64,000 bases of DNA from Sepioteuthis lessoniana. Its lineage: Eukaryota; Mollusca; Cephalopoda; Myopsida; Loliginidae. The stretch spans positions 27,501-91,500 of the forward strand of contig CAUZXS010000188.1 of NCBI GenBank assembly GCA_963585895.1, given 5' to 3'. How positions within the stretch are numbered: position 1 is the stretch's first letter; each line of letters begins with the position of its first letter. Below, piece after piece: positions 46,376 through 56,405 of the stretch. The position numbers and the translations under genes are program-made. The notes under the pieces are model-generated. The model made no database searches, was not told the DNA's origin, and saw nothing but the letters and a program-made list of their open reading frames with translations.

Positions 46376-48010
46376 TTTTTCACATCAACTTAAGCTGATG
46401 GTCTTCCACTGGAGTTTAAGCGAGATCAAGCCTCTTCAAGACTCCAGGACTCTTCTTAGAATTCTGACCGATCTTAATAATACCGTAGTTTGGATTGTCT
46501 CCAGTTGCCCTCTTATTTCCAAGTCTTCCAGTTCCTTTGTTCATTCTTCTGTGCGCTCTAAATACAATTGGTATCCCAGTCATCTAAATGTCCCAAGGTT
46601 TCTTAGTTCTCTAGCGAGGTATAAGTACTTATCTCTCTTTTCGCTTACCTAGTCAGCGGGGGCTGTCGAATACACCTACTGTACCTTTACAGATGAGTAC
46701 CCCCCCCACAACGAGTGTCGTGACACTAAACAATCTGACGGTGAGATTCCAGTAATGCTGGAGCTTTAGGGAATGTGGTGTACTCCGACATTGCCATCGC
46801 TGCCAGGTCCACTCTGTCCTGGAGTGGTAGCACCTGATGGGTCAATAGAGCAAAAAATGTGTACTTATGCTAAACTGAATTACTTGAAATAGAACTGTTT
46901 TGATATATAAACTGCGTACTTATGCTAAACGGAATTGTTTGAAATAGAACTGCTTTGACTTTTAACCGTGAGCGGACAAAGACTATATTTGTACTAAACT
47001 GAATTCTTTGAATTAGAACTGTTTGACTAAACTGAATAGCTCGAAAAAGATAAAGTTTTTGACAATTAAACTGTGAACTTATGCTAAACTGAATTGTTTG
47101 AAATAGAACTGTTTACACCATTGGAACTGTGCTTACGTTAAACTGAATTTTTTTAAATAGAACTGTTTTAACATTTAACAGTTAGTTGATAAAAACAATA
47201 TTTAAACTAAACTGGATTGTTTGAATTAGAACTGTTTGACTAAACTGAATAGCTCGAAAAAGATAAAGTTTTTGACAATTAAACTGTGTACTTATGCTAA
47301 ACTGAATTGTTTGAAATAGAACTGTTTACACCATTGGAACTGTGCTTACGTTAAACTGAATTTTTTTAAATAGAACTGTTTTAACATTTAACAGTTAGTA
47401 GATAAAAACAGTATTTAAACTAAACTGGATTGTTTGAATTAGAACTGTTTGACTAAACTGAATAGCTTAAAATAGAAATGATTTTGACAATTACACTGTG
47501 TACTTACATTTAAACTGTGTACTTACATTTAAACTGTGTACTTACATTTAAACTGTGTACTTACATTTAAATGCTAAACTGAATTGTCTGAAATGGAACA
47601 GTTTTTGACATCGAAACTGTACTTACGCTAGACTGAATTGTTTGAAATGGAACTATTTTAACATTTAACGGTGTGTAAACAAAATCTATGCTTATACTAA
47701 ACTGAATTGGCTGAATTAGAAATGTTTGACAAAAATGAATAGCTTGAAATAGAAATGTTTTGACAATTAAACTGTGTTCTCATGCTAAACTAAATCGTTT
47801 GGAAAAGAACTGATCATTTGTATAAAAATGGATTTGGCATTAAGTAACCTACAAAGGTTGATATACCATAAAACCAAACAAACACACAAACAACCAAACG
47901 AACTCTTTTCGCTTTCTTTTGATTTCACTCTGTGGTCTGCAGAACGGCCAAGTCCATTATTCTGTAGGTTCCCTTTTTTTTTTTTTGTTGACTATCAGAA
48001 GTTCTGATCG
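46376..48010 (-). pseudogene. RLE-LINE 3' fragment split by element D8
   Basis: 46376-46646 holds the minus-strand C-terminus and UTR. The coding stretch resumes at 47903 with FAVLQTTE-KSKESEK-like sequence and continues to about 48010. D8 and its 12-bp duplication lie between. Confidence 0.8.
46647..47902 (+). mobile_element. Element D copy D8, expanded to about 1.25 kb
   Basis: Head TAGTCAGCGGGGGCTGTCG, CCAGGTCCACTCTG block, then a greatly expanded internal array (46858-47800). The array includes two nearly identical ~190-bp blocks (about 47020-47210 and 47220-47400) and a 19-bp TGTGTACTTACATTTAAAC unit repeated four times (47493-47570). Tail GGATTTGGCATTAAGTAACC. A perfect 12-bp duplication CTCTTTTCGCTT flanks it (46635-46646 and 47903-47914). 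Confidence 0.95.
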
Positions 48011-48555
48011 TCTGGTCGAGTTCACACCAATTCTAACAAGAGATTTTCCACTGTCGTCTGATAATAAATACCCTAAGATATTCTGTACTCTTCTTAGCAT
48101 CTCAGTTTATTTAACCAGTGCTGTGTTCTGGTTGGTCTCGATTATTTCTCTGATATCCAATTGACCCATTCTCTTTTCCAGGTCTCCATGTAGAATTAGT
48201 ATCATCACCACCTTTATGCTTCGCAGCTGTTTAATTTCTTTTGTAAAGTCCAGGTATTTGTTCAGCTTTTCGCCATCCTTCATGTTAAGTTTGTTGTTCC
48301 CTGGAACACTAAAACCTACAAAATGATAAGTTATTTTCTTTTTATTACTAAAACTACGCATGCTTTTTTTTCTGGCCAGGATCGGGGGGTTCGTTTGTAT
48401 CTCAAAGTCAGTGGGAATTCATTTCTTTTTCGTAGGACCATTTCTGGTTTGTGCAGGTATCCTTTTTCAGCATGGACAAATTTGAGATCTTTGCACAATT
48501 CCCAGTGGATAATCTTTCCTACCCTGGATTGTCTACTCTTTAGTGCTAGTTAGCC
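48011..48555 (-). pseudogene. RLE-LINE fragment, diverged subfamily
   Basis: An 84-codon minus frame reads GFSVPGNNKLNMKDGEKLNK, YLDFTKEIKQLRSIKVV, then LEKRMGQLDIREIIETNQNT. It keeps the family pattern but differs strongly from the main subfamily. Upstream it continues with an ILARKKACVV-like RPD region and a decayed knuckle region. Confidence 0.65.
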
Positions 48556-48593
48556 GCATCGCGTATTAAGTGAGTAACTGTTTTATCTACGCG

Positions 48594-48595
<2 letters not shown>

Positions 48596-48624
<29 letters not shown>

Positions 48625-48657
48625 CTTCTTCTTCTTCTTCTTCTTCTTCTTCTTCTT
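48596..48657. repeat. (TTC)n microsatellite
   Basis: About 20 uninterrupted TTC units, a pure polypyrimidine/polypurine tract between two RLE-LINE copies. Confidence 0.98.
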
Positions 48658-48659
48658 TA

Positions 48660-49440
48660 AATTATTATTACTACTCCTTGAGAGTTTTTCACATCAGGGT
48701 TAGGTGATGGTCTTTCGATGGAGTGAGATCAAGTCTCCAGGACTTTTCGCAGTATTCTGGCCGATCTCAATAATGCAGTAGTTTGGATGGTCTTCACTCG
48801 CCCTCTTATTTCCAAGTTCTCCAGTCCCTTTGATAATCTTTTGGCGACTCTACCAATAGCACCAGTTACAACCGGTATAAACATCATTTTCATGTTCCAC
48901 AGTTTCTCCCGTTCGCAAGCAAGATCAAGGTATTTATCCTTCTTTTCGCTTACTTTCAATTTTACTCTGTGGTCAGCCAGGACAGCTAAGTCCACAAGTT
49001 ATCTTTCTTTTTGTTGATTATTATAAGGTCTGGTAGTCTGGCCGAAATCAAGGGATCCGTTTGGATGTCAAAATCCCAGAGAAGTTCGTGTGTGTCATTC
49101 TCCAGGACTGATGTTGTGCATATACTCTTTATTCGTATGGTCATTCATTATCATTATTATTATTTCTTACACAGAACAGAAGACTCTTGCTATTTACCGA
49201 GAAGTGTTCCGTTCATTAAACCTTTCTCAGGTTTCAATCTCCTTTCGTTTTCCAGGTAGATTGTTTTTAGTACATATACTATTTGTCAATATGGCTAAAT
49301 TTTTGTCTCTTGCCCAATTCCTTGTGAATCAACTTCCTCACCCAATCTGTTCACTCTTTTATTCTTTTTGTACCAGTTTGTAACAATCACTTATTAAGTC
49401 AGAGAAAGTCTCATTAGTTCTTCGGAAGTTATCTTACAAA
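48660..49440 (-). pseudogene. RLE-LINE 3' fragment
   Basis: Minus strand: (TAA)n-type tail, UTR, LETARILRSARLLTTIQTK-like end, GLENLEIRGR, VTGAIGRVAKRL, LDLACEREKLWNMKMM, LAVLADHRVKLKVSEKKDKY. Then a poly-lysine/RPD region (LPDLIIINKK-like near 49030), GMHTTSVLENDTHELLWDFD and a decayed knuckle region. An 88-codon frame (48729-48995) is intact. Confidence 0.8.
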
Positions 49441-49469
49441 TCGTTTAGTAGCGTCGTCTGATTTCCGTT

Positions 49470-49950
49470 GGAGATCAGACCCAACCGATAAAATGAAACA
49501 CAGTTTCTTCCAGGCAGCGGTCGTATCGATACTGCTATATAGACGCACTACATGGACTCTAACAAAACGGCTGGAGAAGAAGCTAGACGGTAATTACACA
49601 AGAATGCTGCGAGCAATCTTGAACAAGTCCTGGCGGCAACACCCCACAAGATACCAACTGTACGGCCACCTGCCTTCTATCACGAAAACTATTCAAGTTA
49701 GACGAACCAGACATGCTGGACACTGCTGGAGAAGCAGGGACGAACTCATAAGTGATGTACTCTTATGGACCCCCACACATGGCCGTGCAAAAGCAGGACG
49801 ACCAGCACGAACATACATTCAGCAACTATGTGAGGATACGGGATGTTGTCCAGAAGACCTGCCTGAGGTGATGAACGATAGGGAAAAGTGGCGAGAGAGG
49901 GTCAGGGATATCCGTGCTGCCAGCATGACATGATGATGATGATGATGATG
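49470..49950 (+). pseudogene. RTE-like LINE 3' fragment, fairly young
   Basis: A 146-codon frame (49493-49933) reads MKHSFFQAAVVSILLYRRTT, LDGNYTRMLRAILNKSWRQH, RRTRHAGHCWRSRDELISDV, GRAKAGRPARTYIQQLCEDT, CCPEDLPEVMNDREKWRERV, then a stop and (GAT)n. It is the C-terminal third of the protein at 59 kb, with one frame intact. Confidence 0.9.
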
Positions 49951-49959
49951 AGTAGTATC

Positions 49960-51050
49960 ATTATGCGTATGGTTTTGATTCTAATTCAACCATTTTTTTA
50001 TAATATATCTTCTTTACAGCTTAAATACTATATCGTTTTACAAGTGCCTCATTTTTTGATTAAGTAAACATAGTTCTTTATCCGTTTTGTGCTTTGAGAA
50101 ATCCTGAGAATTTCATTATGATTAATTCATTGTTCAGGGTCCGTTTCAATGAATACATCTCAGGTGCCTCCGACCACATCGTCAGTGATATTCTTCCTAA
50201 GATTATTAGGGGTTTCGGGTCTTTCAACATCATAAACCTTCGCTAGGGTGACCTAGCTAGTGTTGATCAGCCAACAGCTTGTGGTCAGGAACCTAACAAC
50301 AGCAAAAAAAATCCCCCCAATCCATGCAGCTTTATTCAAAGTAGCACCAGTGGAACATCCAATCAAATGCCTCTCCAGGCAATCCCTCTTTCGTGATTTA
50401 TTGCGAGTTTTAACAAAATTAAGACAAATTCTAGATATCGGTTATTATGGTTTTATGACTTCCTGTACTTGTAAATATGTATTTTATTTAATTTTCTGGT
50501 TAATTAAAAATATTCCTAATTTATTCAAACCAAGGCCTTTAATTTTTTGGTCATTTTTTGAATGGCCTGTTATAAGAAAAATTACCCAAAATTTCGGTCG
50601 AATATTTGTAACTTTTGCATATAACATTCTTTGATGTTTGAGAATATCCTTATAAGTATTTACTCCATGTCAAATCTTCAGAAATCAAAGCAAAATAAAA
50701 AGGAAAAAAGACAAAAAAAAAAAAATGAAAAAAATGACATAAAAAAGTTTGCAAGCAAAAACGTGTATCACCATATATTCCATCTTGAGTCGAGAGTCAT
50801 TAAACGAAAATTATTTTATGGAGAAGGAAAAAAAAACAGCAAAAAGCAAAAGCAAACAACCAACCAAACAAACAATAACATAATATGGCATAGAAAGCTA
50901 TAACAATTGGTACCAAAAATTTTACTTCTGGTGTAAAAGTATAATTTTTAGTATATTTTCTAGAATAAATAAAATATCATTTGTTTAAATTTCTGATGTG
51001 AAACTTGATAATTCTTATCACTTCATGTATTCAAACTATTGTTTTTGTCT
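49960..51050. other. No recognised gene or repeat
   Basis: AT-rich; frames at 50260-50634 and 50631-50903 (the latter lysine/asparagine-rich) show no motif. Confidence 0.45.
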
Positions 51051-51051
51051 T

Positions 51052-51303
51052 TATTGTTATATTCACAATGTTTTGGTCGATACGTCCTTCGGCCTTCTTC
51101 AAGTGTTCATGTCGAACTTGGGAGTCTTCACCGAACATCGAATCGAACCCATTTATGACTAACGTTATCAAAACAGTATACCCCCGTGGATTAGATAGAT
51201 GATTCTGTTCAAAGTTTCGTGTAAGGCTTCAGAGATCGAGATGAAACACCTGAAGAAGGCCGAAGGACAACTCGGCCGAAATGTTGTGAATATAACAGTA
51301 AGG
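51052..51303. mobile_element. Imperfect long inverted repeat, possible Penelope-like relic
   Basis: Left arm about 51052-51115 and right arm about 51240-51303 are imperfect reverse complements (both contain GAAGAAGGCCGAAGGAC and TTGTGAATATAACA in the same relative order). About 125 bp lies between. The right arm contains a weak hammerhead-like core. Confidence 0.7.
51250..51300 (+). ncRNA. Weak hammerhead-like core in the inverted repeat
   Basis: CTGAAGA (51250-51256), stem II GGCCGA/TCGGCC (51258-51263 and 51272-51277), GAAA (51278-51281). TGTT/AACA could form stem III, but no clean cleavage triplet or stem I is visible and one extra A sits next to the core. The left arm keeps only TTGAAGA and CAAAA. 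Confidence 0.3.
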
Positions 51304-51309
51304 TATTTT

Positions 51310-52377
51310 CTGTATTTCAGCATCTAAAAGTAAAACTTGGGTATGAGAGAATGTTTCCCAAAACTGAAAGCTGGGATATTCTTCGGGACATAGATCAGTG
51401 ATTTGATGTCAGATAGCAAGTTCAAATGTAACCTGAATCCACTCGAGCTTGCGGGATAGGATCTAAAAGTATTAGTTGTATATAACTTTCCAGGGTCTCA
51501 AAGAGTTGAATGTTGTGCTAATATACATAGCAATATGCTAACAGTGTATCAAAAATAGGATGTCAGATGTCTCTTAAAATACAATTTGTGTATTCTCTTC
51601 TCGATTTTTCCCGACGAATCTGCTTGCCATAAGCGATGCTCATGGTAAGAGACACAAACAGAATATATCTGAGATAAATACAAAATATCCAGGGCCGGTT
51701 CAACCAAAATGTAGCTTCTATTATGCAGTTTGGGGAAAAGTTACCGATTTTAGAATAAACATTTATTCCTATATTATTGAATTAAAATAGTGTTTTAATC
51801 AGCTAAGTATTATCCCTGCACATTTATGCAATTCTTCGATCGATTAATAAGATTATTTGTCTGAATGGTAAAACTATAAACGTTTTGCTACTGAAAAAAC
51901 ATTAGGAGAAAATGTAGTTTCCACTCTTTTAGAAAGGTATAGGTTTGTTTTGACGTAAAAAATATGTCCAAATGCTTGAAAAAAAAAAGGCAGTCGTAAG
52001 GTGAGAGATCAGGAAAATATGTTTGATATAGCAAAGTCTGATATCTCAAATCTGTAAGCTTTTGCAGTGGAGATTTGGGGAATGCGGAGTACCCCTTCAT
52101 TGCCATTGCTCCCAGGTCCACTCCTGACAACATATGACCAAGCATTGTGACCAAGCTTATAACTCAGGCAACAAAAGGTGAACTCATCATTTCTTTTTTC
52201 ATATTCATCATTAGGGGCATTTAACAATTTCAAAATCAAATTCTGAAAGAATTAATAAACAAATTACAAATAAGACACTTTAATCATCAGAAGTAGGAAT
52301 TTTTTTATCATGCAACAATTAAAAGGATATGGTAGAACAAAATGCAAAGAGATTATACAAAAATTCAATAATGTTTT
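51310..52377. other. Mostly unassigned; element D scrap at 52068-52125
   Basis: AT-rich. The only recognisable piece is the GGGGAATGCGGAGTACCCC to CCCAGGTCCACTC block of element D. Confidence 0.55.
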
Positions 52378-52389
52378 CCGAACATCCTA

Positions 52390-53055
52390 TTACCCAGTCG
52401 GCCGGGGCTGTAGAATACACCGACTGCATCTCTGCAGAAGGGCAAGAGCCCCCACTTACGAGTGTCCTTGATATGTCACTAAAAAATCTGATGGTGTGGT
52501 TCTAGTGATGCTGGAGATTTGGGGAATGCGGAGTACACCTTCATTGCCATTGCTCCCAGGTCCACTCTGGCCCGGAATGGTAGCACCTGACAAGGTCCTA
52601 GCTATGGGTGAAATAGAACTAATTGCATACATATGCTAAACTGAATTGTTTGAATTAGAACTGTTTGACTAAACTGAATAGCTTGAAATAGAAATGTTTT
52701 TTTACAATTAAACTGTACTTACATTTAACATGCTTACTAATGCTAAACTGAATTGTTTGAAATAAAGCTGTTTTTGATATTGAAACTCTACTAACACTAA
52801 ATTGAATTGTTTAATATAGAACTGTTTTGAAATTTAACTGTGAGTAAAGAAAGTCTGTACTTATACTAGACTGAATTAGCTGAAATAAAACTGTTGGGAT
52901 AAACTGAATAGCTTGAAATAGAAATGTTTTTGACAATAAAACTGTGTGCTCAAGCTAAACTGAATTGTTTTGAAATAGAACAGACTGTCTGTATAAAATG
53001 GATTTGGCGTTAAATAACCTACAAAGGTTGATATACAAAAAATCCAACCAACAAA
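52390..53055 (+). mobile_element. Element D copy D9
   Basis: Head ACCCAGTCGGCCGGGGCTG, complete conserved block, about seven internal units, and tail GGATTTGGCGTTAAATAACC. A perfect 12-bp duplication CCGAACATCCTA (52378-52389 and 53056-53067) flanks it. Confidence 0.95.
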
Positions 53056-53167
53056 CCGAACATCCTAAATAAACAGAAAAAGCGCAAAAGTAAATATTTC
53101 AAATAATCAAAAAAATTCCAGAAATGATTACTTTATACTTACTAGGTTATTTTCTGTCGACTCCTAA

Positions 53168-53560
53168 ATTTTCTTTGAGAAAAAAAATGGTTGACGGCAA
53201 TTAGACAAGAATGCTGCAAGCAATATTAAACAAGTCCTGGAGACAGCACCCCATAGAGCAGCAGCTGGACAGCTACTAACCACCCATCGCGAAAGCTATC
53301 GAATTCCGACGAACCAGACGTGCGGGACACTGCTGGAGAAGTAGGGACGAACTCATAATCGACATACTCCAGTGGGCTCCTTCACATGGATGAGCAAAGA
53401 CAGGACGACCAGCTATATATACAACAACTCTGCGCCGATACAGGATGTAGCCTTGATGACCTACCAGGGGAAATGGACGATTGAGAAGGTCGGCGTGAGA
53501 GGGTCAGGGAGATCCGTGCTGGGGCGCGACATGGTGATGATGGTGATGATGATGACAGTA
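53168..53560 (+). pseudogene. RTE-like LINE 3' fragment
   Basis: From LDGN-TRMLQAILNKSWRQHP through RRTRRAGHCWRSRDELIIDI to REGQGDPC and (GAT)n at about 53532-53556. Frameshifts occur around 53390. Confidence 0.8.
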
Positions 53561-53619
53561 AACCATAACCCCACGACGAATCGCATCAGTAATATTGTGC
53601 GGTTGAAGCTCTTGAACTC

Positions 53620-53978
53620 TCAGAAAACGTTTTCAGAAAAAAATAGATAGAAACTATACAAGAATCCTGTGTGCGATTTTGAATACATCCTAGAAGCAGC
53701 ATCGAACAAAACTGTTGCTGTATGGACACCTGTATTCTATCTCACTCATCATTCATGTAAGACAAGTAATCTACTGCAGTAGAAGTCGAGACGAACTCAT
53801 AAACGACGTTCTCCAATGGACTCCTACTCATGGACACACCAGTGTTAGGCGACCAGCAAAAACGTTCTCTCATCAGCTCTGTGTGGGCACTGGATGATGT
53901 CTAGAGGAACTGCATAGAACAGTGGCTAATAAAAATGGCTGAGAAGAGAACCAAGGGAATCAGTGTTATCAGAATGAC
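53620..53978 (+). pseudogene. RTE-like LINE 3' fragment, second in tandem
   Basis: Begins again at the NYTRILCAILNTS counterpart and ends near IRMT, followed by (ATCT)n. More decayed than the preceding fragment. Two equivalent 3' fragments lie head to tail. Confidence 0.75.
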
Positions 53979-53979
53979 G

Positions 53980-54010
<31 letters not shown>

Positions 54011-54260
54011 GCTTCCCTCCCGAGGGTTGAGCGCTGTGGCGAAAGCATTAACGGCTGCCACCCGCGTAATGAAAATCTATTCTAACGAATTGAGCACTCA
54101 CTTATCCGATAGCGCAAAATGTGAACAAACGAAAGCAACTACATATGCCCTATAATTCCTGTGTTGACGTATGTCACCGAAATGGCTGAGCGATTAGATA
54201 CCATGTCTAGCGTAAAGTTGGGCGGGTTTCGATCCCAGCTTGAAGAGTTCTGCTTGTCTA

Positions 54261-54293
54261 GCCACACTGAAGTGTTGTAATACGACGAAACAG
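54261..54293 (+). ncRNA. Mutated hammerhead-like motif, F2 unit 1
   Basis: GCCACA, CTGAAGT (the last core A is T), stem II GTTGT-AAT-ACGAC, GAAA (54287-54290), then CAG and direct passage into the next unit. An 8-nt deletion removed stem III and the cleavage triplet. Relative to the other two copies, the fourth stem II pair is G-C instead of C-G. Confidence 0.6.
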
Positions 54294-54370
54294 TGGATGA
54301 ATGGTTAGAGGCATCGACTTGGCGTTTAAGTCAAACCGGGTTTCGATCCCAGTTATGGGTAGCTACTGTG

Positions 54371-54412
54371 TAGCCACACTGATGAGTTCTGATAGAACGA
54401 AACAGATCTGTC
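54371..54412 (+). ncRNA. Hammerhead-like motif, F2 unit 2
   Basis: TAGCCACA, CTGATGA (54379-54385), stem II GTTCT-GAT-AGAAC (54386-54398), GAAA (54399-54402), stem III ACA-GATC-TGT (54402-54411) and C17 at 54412, giving GTC. The stem I partner is absent because the element ends here, so this copy could not close stem I on its own. Confidence 0.65.
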
Positions 54413-54452
54413 TACAGATATATATATAGTCTCTTTGAGGGGATATTGACGA

Positions 54453-54740
54453 GGGTGTCCTCGTGGTGTAATGGTTAAAGCGATGCACTGCGGAATCGTA
54501 GTACGCGAGTTCGTACTCCAGTCGCGCTATTACGTTCACTTTCGGGCAAATACCCTTGGGAAAGGTATGAATCCCCTTATTCTCCCTCCAGCTATGGGTA
54601 AATAGTAGGACGGACTAGGTTCTTCAGCCTTGGTGAGGCAACTAGTCTAGGAGAAGGAAAACTCTGAATTCAAACCTGTTAAACTCCGCTTAAAAATTGA
54701 CCTTGTGTCATATCCTGCCCGAGCGGAGGGGTTGGTAAAT
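54453..54740 (+). mobile_element. Mosaic SINE: SINE-B head, SINE-A tail
   Basis: Starts GGGTGTCCTCGTGGTGTAATGG..GCGAGTTCGTACTCCAGTCG (SINE-B), then passes through the shared CCCTTGGGAAAGGTATGAA block. It ends with the full SINE-A tail (AACTAGTCTAGGAGAAGG to GAGGGGTTGGTAAATAG). Confidence 0.92.
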
Positions 54741-54744
54741 AGTA

Positions 54745-55615
54745 CCTTTTTTTTTCATCACAACAAAATCTAGTGTCAAACTCTACATATACATTAACCA
54801 AGGTAGACACTTTGTCCTCACAGACTAAGCTAATTAACATATTTTACTTTTAAAATTGCTTTAAAAAGAAGAAACAGTTTATTTTAAAAAGTCAGAATGT
54901 TTTATTGTCTGTCTTCAATCGAATTTTTTATAGTCTGTTTTTATTTTGCTTATAAGAAATCAATTTAATTACTTTTCGCTTGAAAATTTTTCAATTAACA
55001 TTTAAATTAAAAACCGAATCTCCAATATTTCCATTGAAGTTTTTTTTTTTATTGTTTCTAAGGTCATATTATCTTTATTTTTGTTAGGAGGTTTATTCAA
55101 TAAATAAGGTTAATTTTACCAAAGGAGCTGGTAGAAGGAAGTACATTTTACTGTTATATTTTTTAAGAAATTCGATTGTGATGAGTCTTTTCATACCCAA
55201 GACAACTGTTAGCTTGACCTTCCTTATCAACAACTGTGCCCAGAACATTTTCTTTGCTGAAGAGTCAATGTGTTTCCATTGCATATTCTTTTTTTCTTAG
55301 GTTTGTAGTGGAAAACCCTTGCTTCGCACATCTGTATAAATTTTTGACTAAAATATGTTTCTCAGGTCACATCAAACAACATTCTGTAAATTTCGCGTAG
55401 TTTTCGCTTCTCAGCTCACAATGACATGTCTGTTCAAGTCTGGAGCATTCTCTTTGATTTTCCACCATTTTGAATAGCTTCAAAACAGTTTTGTGGGATT
55501 GGAATAATTTTTGTCATGAATTAATTTTACCTAATTCAGAGTTTACGGTTATTGAAAAAAATTTGAAAAAAATCATTGTGTATTTTCAAAAATTTCAGCT
55601 TATTTATTGAATTAA
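54745..55615. other. No recognised feature
   Basis: AT-rich; a 63-codon minus-strand frame at 55093-55284 has no recognised domain. Confidence 0.45.
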
Positions 55616-55619
55616 CCTC

Positions 55620-55638
55620 GCACACACACACACACACG

Positions 55639-55711
<73 letters not shown>
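55620..55711. repeat. (CA)n(TA)n compound microsatellite
   Basis: CA run with two CG interruptions, then about 18 TA units. SINE-C follows directly. Confidence 0.96.
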
Positions 55712-55712
<1 letters not shown>

Positions 55713-55965
55713 GGCTAGAGGGTAGCGTGTTCGCCAATGGCCTGGGAGACCGGGTTTTAATCCTACGTAGCGTCATACCAAAGAATTTAAAAAAATGTTA
55801 CTTGATACATCCTTGCTTAACACTCAGCAATATAAGGTACGTATCAAAGGTAAAGTGGAGCATTCCTGGGAAAGGAGTAGTTCCCTCCCTTACACCTCAA
55901 TGTAGTAGGTATTGAAAAGGGAACTTTCTGGTCGCCCTCGACCACAGTCGCTAAATTTACTTTAC
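55712..55965 (+). mobile_element. SINE-C, head-truncated
   Basis: Lacks the A box. It starts at GGCTAGAGGGTAGCGTG, with GGGTTTTAATCC for the B box, then GTCATACCAAAGAA, CACTCAGCAATATAAGG and TTACACCTCAATGTAGTAG. Confidence 0.88.
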
Positions 55966-55974
55966 TCATAAAAA

Positions 55975-55996
55975 ATGTATATATATATATATGTGT

Positions 55997-56054
<58 letters not shown>
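55975..56054. repeat. (TA)n(TG)n microsatellite
   Basis: TA run, then about 32 TG units with one interruption. Confidence 0.96.
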
Positions 56055-56284
56055 TATCATTCTAGATACGACAGAAACAGCTTTTTATGCTCATTTGATG
56101 TTACATCGGAATTATACTATTCTGGATAGAAAAACAATACTTCTATCGGTTGAAAATTCTATCCGGAGTAGTGTCAATCAGTCGTAACATGAATTGAACA
56201 CGAAAAGCTCTTTGTATAGTTTATATCGATTCTCTTGTCTTAAAACACATTTCAACAACGAATGTATGGAGTGCATCGGTCCAA

Positions 56285-56405
56285 GCCATCATCATCATAT
56301 CGCACCATCAGCACAGATCTCCCTGACCCTTTCTCGCCACCCTTCTCAATAATCTATCGCTCCCAGTAGGTCTTCAAGCCTACATCCTGTATCAGCACAG
56401 AGCTA
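56285..56405 (-). pseudogene. RTE-like LINE 3' end fragment
   Basis: Minus strand: ADTGCRLEDLLGAIDY-EGWRERVRE-like C-terminus and a short GAT-type tail complement (CATCATCATCATAT). 5' truncated. Confidence 0.75.

Larger units (their letters stand above)
54010..54412 (+). mobile_element. Element F copy F2: dimer of tRNA-like + hammerhead-like units
   Basis: After about 190 bp of leader shared with F1, unit 1 has a tRNA-like module (AAATGGCTGAGCGATTAG and GGGTTTCGATCCCAG) and a mutated hammerhead (54261-54293). Unit 2 starts at about 54294 with TGGATGAATGGTTAG, an anticodon-like stem GACTT/AAGTC around a 7-nt loop (54316-54332), and GGGTTTCGATCCCAG. It ends with an intact hammerhead core (54371-54412). 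The element ends at the predicted cleavage site; TA-rich sequence follows. Confidence 0.68.

Noticed and set aside
50631..50903. Lysine/asparagine-rich 90-residue protein
   Set aside because: A-rich low-complexity translation with no family resemblance.
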